Notes: generated from the letters alone by a model not told the origin. 64,000 bases of DNA from Rugalucina vietnamica (GCA_964017185.1 OZ024870.1:65968312-66032311), one strand, 5' to 3'; positions 44,668 to 56,118 are shown, counted from the first letter of the stretch. A program made the numbers and translations.

Positions 44668-45129
44668 TTATCAACAGGCTGCATCTCAGATGCTGATCAG
44701 TGTCATTGTTGTGTGCTGTCCAATAGATAGTGATTGGAAGCAAACTGGTGTGAGTCTTTCAGATATATGTTAACAGTTATCTGGTTTACAATACCCCCCC
44801 CCCCCCCCCTAATTTGTGGAAGTCTGTTTTCCTTGCAACATGAATTAAAATGAATAAGTGACTTAATTATAATACGAATAAATTTTTCATGTAACAGCTT
44901 AGACCTTTAGCCAACTCTTTGCATCCTGAGTAGTGTTGTGTCTATTTACTTTTTTCATCAGTGCACATGTAATTGGATAGAAAGACCAGGAATTGGTTCT
45001 TTCAAAATCGGAATCAAAACCCAAGATAACTAGCTTTTTCCCAGATAGGTAGCCATCCTGCAAGCAGTCAACTTAACAAAAAGATGGCAATTGTTCAAGT
45101 ACTAGTGCTAGCCTTATAAATGCCACAAC

Positions 45130-45257
45130 TGGATGCCATGCAAGGCAGCCACTGGTACCATTTTCAACGGCTTTGGTATGACAAGCACAGGATTGAACCC
45201 ATGACCTCCCGCTCCTGAAGCAGGCACTCTAACCATTACGCTAACAGCACACGTCTG
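45130..45257 (-). mobile_element. tRNA-like SINE head
   Basis: Minus strand GTTAGCGTAATGGTTAGAGT and ATGGGTTCAATCCTG boxes. Confidence 0.6.
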
Positions 45258-45390
45258 GGAACAACTTGACTGAGAACAACTTGGCTTTCAAACCTGTATA
45301 TGTAAGGAAATAGAGAGGATCACGTTCATGGTGGCCCCTTGGTGCATGCATGTAGTTTCTATAATTCAAGGATATCTATAGGTCATATAC

Positions 45391-45627
45391 TGAGCCGCAT
45401 CGTGAGAAAACCGGATTTTTGCCTAGGCGAAAACAAAGGCGCAGATCAGCTTCGCGGTAACCGCGAAGCTGATCAGCGCCTTTGTTTTCGCTACACGGAT
45501 AGTACAATTTCTCTTCTACTTAAATCCGAAATTTCAAGCTTCTAGCTCTTTTCTGAGCTTGTACAGGCCAGTTTGTGTCGGACCTGGTCGGAAACCCCGA
45601 AGACCGGTTTTCTCGCGTCGCGGCTCA
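45391..45627 (-). mobile_element. F1 foldback MITE, near-consensus
   Basis: Perfect 31-bp centre GATCAGCTTCGCGG-TAA-CCGCGAAGCTGATC. Possible TAC duplication on both sides. Confidence 0.88.
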
Positions 45628-45725
45628 TACTGATACTGTGCAAGGATTTTATTTCTAGGGCATTGAACTCGTTTGTTTTTATCATATATGACCTGCATAT
45701 AAAGTTAAAGAATCTTGAGATAATC

Positions 45726-45961
45726 TGAGCCGCCTCGTGGGAAAACCAACAATGTGGTTTCCGACCAGGTCCGACACAAAATGGCCTGTACAGCTACAGA
45801 AAAGAGCTAGAAGCTTGAAATTTCGGATTTAAGAAGAAGAGGGGTTGTACTATCCGTGTAGGGAAAACAAAGGCGCTGATCAGCTTCGTGGTTACCGCGA
45901 AGCTGATCTGCGCCTTTGTTTTCGCCTAGGCAGATTGTTGGTTTTCCCATGTGGCGGCTCA
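45726..45961 (+). mobile_element. F1 foldback MITE, reference copy
   Basis: This entry describes F1. About 235 bp. TIR TGAGCCGCCTCGTGGGAAAA with CCAACAAT; then TTTCCGACCAGGTCCGACAC, GGCCTGTACAG, AGCTAGAAGCTTGAAATTTC, GAAGAGG, TTGTACTATCCGTGTAG, and finally a hairpin GCGAAAACAAAGGCGC-TGATCAGCTTCG against its inverse. No coding capacity. About 26 full or partial copies lie in this window, in both orientations. Confidence 0.9.
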
Positions 45962-46690
45962 TGTAATGTAACATGATATATCATATTTGTTTACTGCTGT
46001 ACTGTTTTGTCATAAAATGTAGCTACTGCATCTTGTATCTCACACTGAATATCCAGAGACAGCCAACACAATTGAAACGTTACAACCTACGTAGATGAAA
46101 TTAAAAAGTAACATTTGGAAGTAAATATCAATTAGGGAACAACTAGCCACAGATCAGACGTGATATCGACCTCCGCGGTGTTCTTGTTCCCCATTCAAAT
46201 GCATGGATGACCCAAGTTGACCTAGACGGAATATTTCCATCGGTATTCCGTTAGACCTCTCCATACCGACGGAAATGCCTTCTATTGAGCCCTTAGTCGA
46301 AAATGAAAAATCATCGAAGACTACAAAGAAATTGAAAATTATGTTATGTTATATCTTTTCTGGCTGATAGGACTTAATTTATATATATTACAGATGTAAA
46401 ATGACGCAGACTCATAAAATTCTTAATTTTTTCTGTTGAAAATATTTCATACGTCTATAAATAGATAAGGGGAGACTACTATAAAATATGTAACAAAAAA
46501 TTAGAAAATTGATTGCTTTTTGCAAATTTATTGAAATTCTGCAGGCTAACCAGATGTTTACTCAATGATTTATGCATTTTCTAACAAAACATAACAAAAC
46601 TTTTAACAATTATCACCAAAGAAAGCAGCTATAAGCTTCTTAACGATATCCATAATCTGTTCGACCATAGTTTAAAGGCAACCTATGCTA
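45962..46690. other. No gene recognised
   Basis: Contains CGGAATATTTCCATCGGTATTCCG-like inverted words (46229-46255); otherwise unique-looking. Confidence 0.4.
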
Positions 46691-47111
46691 AGCTGTCACG
46701 GGAGAGGAGCGAGGTCACGAAGTGTATCGGAGTGCAGGTTAGCCAGCTGATCTAAAGTTGACCTTGCCGTAAAAAAGGCCAAGGTCATCCCAGGGTCATG
46801 ATTTATACAAACTTTGTAGAGCTCCATTGCCTGATGCTTCATGCTAAGTTTCAAAATCATAGGCCTTCTGGTTCTGGAGAAGAAGATTTTTAAAGGTTTT
46901 TGCTATTTATAGCCCTGGCGGCCATCTTGGTCATGTGACCTGGACCATTTGTGCAACTTTCGTTCCCCCTTCCTAAGGATGCTCCTCATGAAATTTGAAT
47001 TTGATTGGCCAAGCGGTTTTCAGAGAAGATAATTGACAATGGACGACAGAGCATGTGTATATTTATAAGCTCACCTTGTGAGCCTAACGGCTCGGGTTGA
47101 GCTAAAAATAG
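46690..47111 (-). mobile_element. Helentron-like element, head and one monomer, minus strand
   Basis: Minus strand head AGCTCAACCCGAGCC / GGCTCACAAGGTGAGCTT, related to E5. The body has GGTCACATGACCAAGATGGC and GACCTTGGCC words; no tail found. Confidence 0.55.
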
Positions 47112-47119
47112 GTTTACCG

Positions 47120-47197
47120 TTGTAAACATCATCTTCACTTTATCAAAGTAGGGTTTAAAGGGGTATTTATTGCACGGGCATGTTATCCTGATGAGCA
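47120..47197 (-). mobile_element. F2 foldback MITE end fragment
   Basis: TAGGGTTTAAAGGGGTATTT and CACGGGCATGTTATCCTGAT. Confidence 0.5.
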
Positions 47198-47380
47198 GAC
47201 AATCTGGTACATTGAGAAAACTGTTGGCAATCTGTGACATTGAGAAAACTGTTGACATTATGAATAACAGTCAATAAGAGCCCATTTTTCAAGGCTTTTT
47301 GTAGAGAATTCTTCTGTCTGTGGTAGCTGAAAAAATATGTCAAGACAGTCTGGTGTCAAAAGTGTAATTGCAATCTCAAC

Positions 47381-47608
47381 ATGAGAAAACTGGATTTTTG
47401 CCTAATAGAAAACAAAAATGCAGATTAGCTGTGCAGGAAGTGCACAGCTGATTATTAGCACCTTTGTTTTCGCTACATGGACAGAACAATCCCTCTTCTG
47501 AAATCCAAAATTTCAAGCTTCTAGCCTTCTTCTGTGGCTGCACAGGCTGATTTGGGTCTGATCTGGTCAGAAGCCCTGAAGACCGGTTTTCTTGTGTCAG
47601 GGTTCATA
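47381..47608 (-). mobile_element. F1 foldback MITE, TGCA-centre subtype
   Basis: Centre GCTGTGCAGGAAGTGCACAGC. Confidence 0.8.
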
Positions 47609-47626
47609 TGTCAAGACAGTCTTATT

Positions 47627-47940
47627 GCTAACTTTCCATGGCAGGACTGCTCCCCCACCTTTGGGAAGGGCGGGGATTATGACTTTTCAGCTTTCAGTGC
47701 CCTGCTATAAGCCCACCCCCAGTGGGCGAACTGGAGGTCAAAACTTTGCTCTTTGCCCGCCCTTAGCAATAGAAAATCTCCCTGGGGTAAGGATCCTCAT
47801 GTCAAAACCCTGTCATTTCCCTTGCACTGCGGGGACACTTGAAAGGTTATTGCTTGGCACTTTAGCCTGGCTATCCCCCACCCTTCCCCGAAGGTGCAGG
47901 TGGGTTGGGGGGGCAGTGTTTACAAATGACTAGTAATACA
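47627..47940 (-). mobile_element. F4 foldback MITE
   Basis: Inverse of the copy at 50386: CCCCACCTTTGGGAAGGGCG at one end, GGGGGGGCAGTGTTTACAAA at the other. Confidence 0.65.
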
Positions 47941-47964
47941 TGTATGTATATATACATGTATATA

Positions 47965-48232
47965 CAGCATTTGGCCACTGCCAGAAATGAAACACCCCAA
48001 TGTGCCAACTATGATGTACCGTAGGGTCACAAAAGGCACCAGCTCCAGGGCACTGGTAAAATATTATGAATTGCAAGGAAAATATTTAGGTTGTTGCGGC
48101 CAGACTATTTTTGGCTTGTGGTCATTGTCGCATTTTCATCCGCTGAAAACAGTAAAATCCTGGCTAGGTTCCCTGTCCTTCCCTGGGGCATGTAGGGGTT
48201 TGGGGGCGTAGTTGCAAATGACCACTGCATTA
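47965..48232. mobile_element. F4-like foldback, badly worn
   Basis: TTTGGCCACTGCCAGAA on the left, GGGGGCGTAGTTGCAAATGA on the right; the interior is diverged. Confidence 0.35.
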
Positions 48233-48737
48233 GACATTTCCTTTGGCAGTATTACCCAACCTGAATATGTTTTCTCTTGGCAGGACTAAAGAATTGATGG
48301 CTCCTGTATGACATATTCATGCCTTTTGAGCTGTTACTGTAGTTGGCTGGGAATGTAGGCTTTGAGGTCTTATTGATTTGTGTGTCAAGGATAGCCAAAT
48401 GTTAACTCTTCTCCTGCCGAATTGCTCTACTGACAGTTGGGGACATGTACCAAGAAAATATGAAATTGTGAAATCCTACAAAGAAAAAGATAATTTAAAA
48501 TTATAGTGTTCAAATAATCAGATATATTGCTATGGGAGGCCAATTAGGTCTTTAAGGGTCAATGCTGATTAGAGGATACAGTTTGGAAGCCAAAGTGTAT
48601 GAGTGAATGTGGCACAAGACTTGGTGTTTGAAAGGCAATTCAGTGCCCTGCAGTCAAGTCTGTAGACAAGAATTATGTTTTGTATAGAATAATTATTATA
48701 ATTGTCTGTTTTGTGATTCAAAGTTCCAGTCCACAAT

Positions 48738-48912
48738 TTTTCAGTCATGTGGAGACAGAGCTCAGGTACTTTAGTCATAAGACTCAGAATCAAGAGGTTT
48801 GGGGTTTGAACCCCATTGATCCCTCTATGTTAACACCCAGAAAGCTTTCACTATATCCTGACATAGCTGAAAGATTGTTGACACGAGATACATTAAATCA
48901 CAAAACAAACAA
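48738..48912 (+). mobile_element. tRNA-derived SINE
   Basis: GGGTTTGAACCCCATTG B box, TTAACACCCAGAAAGC and GCTGAAAGATTGTTGACACG, then ACAAAACAAACAAA. Confidence 0.6.
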
Positions 48913-49155
48913 ATCTTTTCGGCTGCATGAATATTGTCCTTTTGACCTGTATAATGTTTGCATTTACATATGCAAAAAATGATTGCTATCTGAGTATCAT
49001 GACACAGCTCACATTTCTTATGCACACCGGGTATCCAGAGACAACCAATGTGACTGAGTACAACAGATGCAGATGAAGCCAATAAGTATATGATGGTCTA
49101 TGATGAGGTCTTGAACAATTTCCTGAACAATTTGCCATGGATCTGTTCCCAAACA

Positions 49156-49394
49156 GGCCCCGAGGTTATAAAACTTGTTTCAAGCTCAGCTCAGCTGAGC
49201 ATGAAATTTAACCTGCTTTAATATAAATACTGAAATAGACCAAATTAATTGAAATAGCCAAAGTCTGTAATTTATTCTGCTCATAAATGTTAAAATGCCA
49301 ACAATTGTTGGCATTTTAACATTTATGAGCAGGATAAATTTTAGTCTCAACTGAGCTGAGCATGAAAAAAGTTTTATAACCTGGGGGGCCAGGC
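49156..49394. mobile_element. Foldback MITE with about 45-bp TIRs
   Basis: CAGGCCCCGAGGTTATAAAA and AGCTCAGCTCAGCTGAGCAT on the left recur inverted on the right (CAACTGAGCTGAGCATGAAA; TTTTATAACCTGGGGGGCC). The centre is a long perfect palindrome: GCTCATAAATGTTAAAATGC, CAACAATTGTTG, and its inverse. Confidence 0.8.
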
Positions 49395-49544
49395 TTTTAC
49401 TACATATTTCTGCTTATTGATTTCTTCTGAATTGGTTGTTCTCAGTCGTGTTGGTTGTCTCTGGATACCCGGTGTCTTAGTGTCCCATTAAATTGACCTC
49501 ATACATTGTGATTAGATCACTTGACCAAGATCAAAATGCACAGC

Positions 49545-49720
49545 CTCTTGAGAAAGCCTGTCTTGGTGGTTTCCAACCAGGTCTGACAAAAACCAAGCTA
49601 ATACTTCCACAGAATTTAGATGCTTGAACTTGAAACTTGCAGTATAAAAGGAGGGTTTCACTGGAACATCAGCTGTAGATCTTATTATCTGCTTTTTCCT
49701 TTTTGCTCAATTATGAAAAA
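49545..49720 (+). mobile_element. F1-like remnant
   Basis: TTTCCAACCAGGTCTGACA and GCTTGAACTTGAAACTT remain. Confidence 0.4.
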
Positions 49721-50271
49721 AGCTTACCTCAGCTAGCTGAAATGTAAACATCTACTTATCTGTCTGCATTTTATATGACCTTGTAAATGCATTATAAGGC
49801 CAGACATAAAAAATATCTGTGTTTCAGACAAAACGATAATTGGTTTTCAATGGGTTATTGAATTTGAAAAATTGTTTCGTGAAGATAAGGATTTTTGCTG
49901 AAATTTTCAATGAGAAGTCATCTTTTTTTCTCTGTTCTCTATCTATTTTCTCAGTTCCTCTGTTTACAGACCAGCCTTCTGTAATATTGCCATTGGCCTT
50001 TAAACTGTGGGGACTGAGTTGCTTAACACTTTTACTGCCATGCCTCTCAAAAAAATCAACATCTCACCTCCAAACAATTTACTTATTAAATGTTATATTT
50101 ATTGATATGTGTGCAAATCATATGAAAAGGGCTATTTACACTGAAAGACCTGACATACAATACATTTTACCTCTTAACTTCATCTATAAACCATGACATT
50201 CTGGTAAACCTGAAAAACGACTACAGTCGTCAGTGGCAGTGAATGTGTTAAAATGATAAATACTGTAGGGG
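49721..50271. other. Intronic spacer, no element recognised
   Basis: An open frame at 49840-50196 has no recognisable domain or splice support. Confidence 0.4.
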
Positions 50272-50385
50272 GGCATGGTGACCTATGGTTAGAGCACAAG
50301 ACTAATGAGCAAGAGACCCTTGGTTGGATACCTACTATCTCTGTGTCTTTGAGTAAGACACTTTGAGCTACCCATCCTTATGCAT
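50272..50385 (+). mobile_element. tRNA-like SINE head
   Basis: ATGGTTAGAGCACAAGACTA A box and CTTGGTTGGATACC B-box-like; abuts an F4 element. Confidence 0.5.
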
Positions 50386-50663
50386 AAGTCATTTGTAATC
50401 ACTGCCCCCCACCTACGGGGAAGGGTGCGGGGCAATTACTTTTTTGAGTGTCCCCGCTGTGCAGGGGAAATGATGGGGTTTTGACACAAGGATCCTTACC
50501 TCAGGGAGATTTTCAATTGCAAAGGGCAGGGCAAAGAGCAAGGTTTTGACCTCCAGTTTGTCCCCTGGGGTAGGGACTTAAAGCAGGGCACTTAAAACTG
50601 TAAAGTCATTATCCCCGCCCTTCCTCGTAGGTCGGGGAGCAGTGGTTACAAATGACTGGTGCA
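50386..50663 (+). mobile_element. F4 foldback MITE, best copy
   Basis: TIRs GTCATTTGTAATCACTGCCC and the inverse GGGGAGCAGTGGTTACAAAT. Ends 73 bp before the DBD exon. Confidence 0.75.
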
Positions 50664-50736
50664 TTACATAACTTAAAAAATGTTCACTGGGATTGAAGGT
50701 GGGTGGTGTACAAAATTCAGTTATTTCTGTTTTCAG

Positions 50737-50901
50737 TTCTATGATGGTAAAAAGCGGGAACAGAAGCGGCGACCGAAGCCCAAAGACGGGAGTCAGCTGA
50801 CATGTGTTATATGCGGGGATAGGGCCCTGGGGTACAACTTTGATGCCATCACCTGCGAATCCTGTAAGGCCTTCTTCAGACGAAATGCTCTCAAGACAAA
50901 G
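50737..50901 (+). CDS. NR1J nuclear receptor, DBD exon 1 (first zinc finger)
   Basis: Fifty-five codons between acceptor TTTTCAG (ending 50736) and donor AAG|GTAGGA (50902), phase 0 at both ends. A basic lead-in ([12 protein letters not shown]) precedes the first C4 finger: [17 protein letters not shown], then CESC. The P-box [13 protein letters not shown] sets half-site recognition. The ESCKA form is characteristic of the NR1J group (Drosophila HR96, nematode DAF-12/NHR-8) and differs from the EGCKG or EGCKA of most other receptors. The intron between the two fingers is usual for this superfamily. NR1J proteins are nuclear ligand-dependent transcription factors tied to xenobiotic, sterol or lipid sensing in other invertebrates; ligand and target here are unknown. 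An F1 MITE starts 42 bp after the donor. Confidence 0.96.
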
Positions 50902-50943
50902 GTAGGATCAGTTACTTTGTTTAAATTCATGTGACAATAAAAA

Positions 50944-51175
50944 TGAGCTTTCGCATGAGAAAACAATGTGGTTTCCGAACAGGTCTGACACAAATGGAAC
51001 TGTACAAGCCCAGAAGATGGCTAGAGGCTGGAAATTTGGGATTTAGAAAGTAGAATAATTGTACTATCCTTGTAGCGAAAACAAAGGCGCTGATCAGCTT
51101 CCCTGTTACCATGAAGTTGATCTGTGGCTTTGTTTTCACTTATGTGAAATGTTGGATTTCTCATGACGTGGCTCA
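50944..51175 (+). mobile_element. F1 foldback MITE, 42 bp past the exon donor
   Basis: TGAGCTTTCGCATGAGAAAA to CATGACGTGGCTCA; the central hairpin has mismatches. Confidence 0.82.
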
Positions 51176-51347
51176 AATCATGTGGTGACTCAGTGAATGA
51201 TTGTTGACTTCCAGAGATCTGGAAAGTTGAAGCATCAACTTGTTATAATTTTAAGATTTCAAGCATCTAATCAGCTTCTGTGATGGTCATTAAGTTTTGA
51301 TTTTCAATGTTGTATAAGACAGGTCTTGTTTTCTATTGACTTAATTA

Positions 51348-53049
51348 TACTGATAAAAAAAAGTTAGGGATCAAACTTTTAAATATTCATTTTTGGGCCT
51401 ATAGATCATTAATCAAGATCTATATGTTGAATTAGCATTTTTATAGCTCTTCAATATGCCAACAATTTTGAAATTTTGCATCATCTGACTTAAACACAGC
51501 TAGCCTTAAACCGCTGTCACACTATCGCGTATCGACTCGCGTATCTACAGCGTATCAAGATACGAAAGGTATGTCATGCGTACGTCGTACATACGTGAGC
51601 ATACGTAGCTCATACTTACGATAAGTAGCTCATACGCCGAGGTGCTACGTTTTTTTATGTGGCAGGTCCGATAAGCCGTACATACATCACACGTACATAC
51701 GAAAGCAACGTGGCAGGTACGCCATAGATACGTAGCTCATACTCCGCATACGCCACACGTAGGTCGCGGTTAACATGCCACGTAACCGTGACATATGTAC
51801 AGCATACCTTTCGTATCTGCTACGTATCTGTGACGTATGTGTGGAGTATCCGCGACTCTCTTTTCGTATCTGCGGCGTATCAGCGACATACCTGTGGCGT
51901 ATCTTGCGTATCAATGGCGTATGTGCTACGTACGTTTCGCTGCTGTGGAGTATGTATGACGTATTAGGAGTATTAGGAATATTTTGTGGCATTCCAAGAG
52001 AATCATAATGCTTCTATATACATGTTTTCGTTTTTCCGAAGTCATAGATCAGATGTTTCTTACAGTTCGGGGTGCCGTGTAGGGTTCTTTCAGGGCTATG
52101 CTTGGTGTAGCTGCTGTCTCTCTTCATGTCATCTTACGACCAGGATGGGAAGCTTGGAGATGTCCCCCACCACCACCACCACAACGTCGGATTTTTTCTT
52201 TGGTGTTAATATTGTAGATTATCTAGATTTCTCCGGTGGCAAGTTCCACCTCTGATAATTGATAACTGTAATGTGCGAATTGCATGAACACAAAGTGAAC
52301 ACAACCATATTTTCTCATAGGTATTTAAAAGCAACTGGTACAGAACAGATACGCCGCAGATAAGAATGGAACGTAGTACATACGCTGTAGATACGTCACG
52401 CGTACAATTCATACGCCATACATGATTCACACGTACGTAGCACGTACGCCTTGATACGCCGTACATACGAAAGTGAAATTCCATACCAATACAGATAAGC
52501 CACGGATACGCCACGGGAACGTAGCAGGAACATCACACGTGGTACATAAGTCGCTCGAGCAAAATACGGCTTAGACCTCTGCGTATCGAAATTTTCATAG
52601 ATACGGGAGCGATACGCCGCTGATGCGTGAATGTGTGACAGAGCTTTTAAAACCACACGACCCTCAAAATCAAAGTGTTAAAAAGTGCACAAGAACTGAT
52701 TCCATCAAATTTTTCAATTTTGTTTATTCAAGAAAACATTGCAAAATTGCTTATTAGTCATCAAATTTAATCATTTCTAAGGTCAGCATGCCAAACAAGA
52801 CTAAAATATTATTGCCATTTTAAAAGTTTTGATCGAGCAAACTGACACACTATCAATTCTCTATGGGAATATCATACCACTCTTGTTTTAAGGGTAGTCT
52901 TACTTAAAGTCTGGTATTGTTTTGGTCCAATCCTTAAGGGTGCAAAGCTTACAAGATGAATAACCTAAATGGTTTTCTTTTATCAACAATTCAAAATCAT
53001 TTAGAAATTGCAGACTAAAAGTTGGATCCCTAACTTTTTTTGTTCAGTA
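51348..53049. mobile_element. 1.7-kb TA-flanked TIR element hosting a TACG-rich element
   Basis: TACTGATAAAAAAAAGTTAG then GGATCAAACTTTTA at the left, inverted at 53015-53049. TA flanks both sides (51346-51347, 53050-53051). Tc1/mariner-like by target. Its interior is split by the insert 51510-52646. Confidence 0.75.
51510..52646. mobile_element. TACG/CGTA-rich foldback element in a TTAA target
   Basis: ACCGCTGTCACAC at the left and GTGTGACAGAGCTT at the right; TTAA at 51506-51509 and 52647-52650. About 450 bp (left) and 300 bp (right) consist of iterated words such as GATACG, TACGTA, CGTATC and ACGCC in opposite senses. The centre (about 52000-52330) is ordinary sequence with a (CCA)n run. 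Far more CpG than its surroundings. Confidence 0.7.
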
Positions 53050-53466
53050 TACTTCAGCGATTACTTTTCTTTACTTAGAATTATTGTGATTAACAATGGA
53101 TTGGGACAGATGACATTGTATCAATTCAAGACTGGTGCAGTAGTTCTCATTTAAGTTTAAGGAAAGAATAAGAAAAATAATATATTATTTCATGGCCAGG
53201 GGCATTTGAAATGGCTTGTGGGTAAAATAAAAAGAGTATTCACCACTGTGCACAATATGTTCATCAAGAGAAGAGGGGTCTTCAAAAAATTGTTTACTTC
53301 CTACTTTTGAGGTGTATGTGAAGTCCTTTGGGGAAAGCAGTGCATACAAACTAATTTCATTCGTTCATAAAATTCATGAAAAACTAGTCAAGTTTGATCA
53401 TAACGACACTGTTCTTGAGCAAACCTCCTTGACTAAGAAGCAGATTACTTCTACTTATTGCACATT

Positions 53467-53727
53467 TGAGCCGCCTCGTGGGAAAACCAACAATGTGGTT
53501 TCCGACCAGGTCCGACACAAACCGGCCTGTACAAGCACAGAAGCAGGCTAGAAGCTTGAAATTTTGGAGTTAGGTAGAGGAGGAATTGTACTATCCGAGT
53601 AGCGAAAACAAAGGCGCTGATCAAAGACACAAACAAAGACACAGATCAGCTTCGCGGTAACCGCGAAGCTGATTTGTGTCTTTGTTTTCGCCTATGCAGA
53701 TTGTTGGTTTTCCCATGAGGCGGCTCA
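53467..53727 (+). mobile_element. F1 foldback MITE with lengthened hairpin arm
   Basis: CGCTGATCAAAGACACAAAC inserts a partial repeat into one arm; the centre CTTCGCGGTAACCGCGAAG is perfect. ATTT on both sides may be the target duplication. Confidence 0.85.
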
Positions 53728-53743
53728 TTTCTTTCAATACTAC

Positions 53744-54028
53744 ATCAGGAAAACATGTCCGTGTAAGGTATATACCCCGTTGAACCCGTGTTTTGTATAG
53801 CAAAACTAGGATATGCAGGGATACATCAATATTTCTTATGTTTGCTCCAAAACATACATTGTGGGTACTCGTTAGAAGCGCCTCGGCAAGGGGGTTCTAA
53901 CATGTACCCACAATCAATGTTTTGAGCAAAAATAAGAAAAAATATCAAACAATTTCTTCTGAAAATTTTCAATTTTTAAAACTTAGAAAAAATCATTTTA
54001 TTACATGGATGAGTTTTCGTAATGAATA
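53744..54028 (+). mobile_element. F2 foldback MITE, intron 2
   Basis: ACATCAGGAAAACATGTCCG to GATGAGTTTTCGTAATGA; the centre has mismatches (GCGCCTCGGCAAGGGGGTT). Confidence 0.78.
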
Positions 54029-54205
54029 CTAAAGAGCAAATGCTCCTCTTGGAAGAATGGCCATAGAAATATTTTCATGACCAAATCTTCATGTAAAAGA
54101 AATTTATAGAACCTACGCGAGGATCTACCATGGGTCCTCTTCAATACAAATTTGATGCATTACCAGTTTATGATTGCCAGAACTGTTGTTCAAAGTTTTA
54201 TCATA

Positions 54206-54470
54206 CTCATCAGGAAAACGTGTCTGTGCAATGTATACCCCACTTTTATTTAGTAAAACTTGGGTATGCTATTGGGGTATAGCTATTTTTCTTATTTTTG
54301 CTCAAAAACATAGATTGTGGGAGGTCGGCGCGGTGATTCTAACATGTACCCACAATATATGTTTTGAGCAAAAATAAGAAAAATATCAAAAGTTTTCTAG
54401 AGAAAATTTTCAATTTTGACAACTTAAGAAAAATCTGTATTATTACATGGGCATGTTTTCGTAATGTTGA
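54206..54470 (+). mobile_element. F2 foldback MITE, intron 2, second copy
   Basis: TCATCAGGAAAACGTGTCTG to GCATGTTTTCGTAATG; one central arm is shortened (GTGGGAGGTCGGCGCGG). Confidence 0.78.
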
Positions 54471-54689
54471 CTTTATAAGTACGTATACAGATGTGTGAGT
54501 ATGCATGCACAGGGCATGAGTATGCATGCACAGGGCATCCTGTGCATCCACCGATTCAACTACATGTATTTTGAAAGCTTTGTTTTCATACAGAAAGGCT
54601 GTCATGTTAATTATGCATTGATTTTATCAATATTTTGTGTGTGGGATTGACATCTTGCTGTTTGATAACTAATTAGATTCTGTTTTTAG

Positions 54690-54807
54690 GTATTCACCTG
54701 CAGTTTTGAAGGAAACTGTAAACTTGATCCCCACACGCGGAAATTCTGCTCAGGTTGCCGCTTGAAGAAATGTTTGGAGGCGGGCATGAAGAAAGAATGG
54801 ATTTTAA
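54690..54807 (+). CDS. NR1J nuclear receptor, DBD exon 2 (second zinc finger and C-terminal extension)
   Basis: Thirty-nine codons plus one base between acceptor TTTTTAG (ending 54689) and donor A|GTAAGT (54808). It supplies the second C4 finger: VFTC, five residues SFEGN to the next Cys (D-box, standard spacing), then KFCSGCRLKKC, followed by LEAGMKKEWIL, the start of the C-terminal extension. All four zinc ligands are present. The split codon (A + GT) gives Ser and leads into DDQLAKRRKR on the next exon, a basic T/A-box region like that of HR96 and VDR relatives. F2 MITEs lie about 220 bp before and 80 bp after the exon. Confidence 0.96.
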
Positions 54808-54885
54808 GTAAGTATACTCAATGCCGATCACAGTTCTGCCCAGGTTACTGATCCTCAGTTTAACAGTGTGGCCAAACATGGAACT

Positions 54886-55156
54886 CTGACATCAGGAAAA
54901 CATGTCCATGAAATGTGTACCCCCCCCAAACCCCACTTTTATATAGCAAATTTGGGGTATGCAGGGGTATACTTAATTTTCTTATTTTTGCTCCAAACAT
55001 ATATTGTGCGTACTCGATAGAACCGCCTCGGCAAGACGGTTCTAACGTGTACCCACAATCTACGTTTAGAGCAAAAATAAGAAAAATAGCAAAAATTTTT
55101 ATTTTCTTTTTTTACAACTTAAATCTCTGTATATTGCATGGGCATGTTTTGGTAAT
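54886..55156 (+). mobile_element. F2 foldback MITE, intron 3
   Basis: GACATCAGGAAAACATGTCC to GCATGTTTTGGTAATG; starts 78 bp after the donor of the second-finger exon. Confidence 0.8.
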
Positions 55157-55389
55157 GTTACTTGGGGCATCGATGGTGGCTACTGATGGAATCAGAAGAA
55201 AACAAAAACAAAAAACAAAAAACAAACATACTTTATTTTGTCGTTAACTGTAAACAATATACTGAGATGTTGTTGAAAATTTCTTATTCATTAGCAGTTT
55301 GCTATTTACATGTGTACAAAAATAAAATCTCTTTGAGGTGTTTTCTCCTATCCCCTCAATAGTTTATTTGTAGTATTTCATGGTTCAAA

Positions 55390-55485
55390 GGAGGCCACTT
55401 TTTTTTTTTTTTTGGCAATTTTTTTTTTTGCAATTTTTTTTATTTATTTTTATTTATTTATTTTTTTTTTTTTTCAAAAAAGCTA
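55390..55485. repeat. Poly-T-rich low-complexity tract
   Basis: Several T runs and TATTTATTTATTTTTATT words. Confidence 0.9.
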
Positions 55486-55621
55486 CCCTAGCTTTTACAA
55501 ACTGCGGAAAAAAAAAACATGTTCATGAGGCATGCATTTGACGACAACAACAATTCTGATGTCATGGGTAAAGTGGCTTTTTCAATGGTCAACTAACTAC
55601 TTGTCAATGATGTAGCATATG

Positions 55622-56035
55622 CACCAGTGGAGACACAGCTGGGCTAAAGTGCCAGGATTAAATCTCTATTGAGTCCTGGCAGTGCCGGGCTTTTAATTTC
55701 CCTCCAAAGTTACATGGTCCCATTAATTCAAATTCGATAATTATTTGTATTAACATTTAATTACTTTAATGGGTCTGATTCAATTTGCAAGTGTATCGGT
55801 ACATTCACATGTAGCTTTGCTAGAAATTTAACCCACTGTCTCATATTTTTTATTAGAACAACTCTCAGCTATTGTTCCACGTTGTTGTCAGTCATCTCAG
55901 GGGAGCCAGGACTTTTAGCAGGGACTTAACAACAAATCTGACCTCGCAGTGCCGGGCTTTTAACGGGGCTTTAAAAACTGGAAAGTTAAACGCCCCACTA
56001 TTCCGTGGCCGTGGATACAATTGAATGGTGCATTA
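55622..56035 (+). mobile_element. F5 repeat, uninterrupted copy
   Basis: GGAGACACAGCTGGGCTAAA to AAACGCCCCACTATTCCGTG. Supplies the empty site for E7 at GGGTCTGATT|CAATTTGC (55770). Confidence 0.65.
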
Positions 56036-56118
56036 CATTTGGTGGAAAACACTGCAGTTTCCATGTTTTGAAGTTTAAAAGCACATTAGAATGGTGATAT
56101 CCGTTTTCAAAATATTTA

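Noticed and set aside
49840-50196. 118-codon open frame as a host exon
   Set aside because: No domain, AT-rich composition, no splice sites in frame with the receptor.
51775-52008. Open frame rich in repeated Arg-Ile-Cys words
   Set aside because: Product of the iterated CGTATC words of the TACG-rich element.
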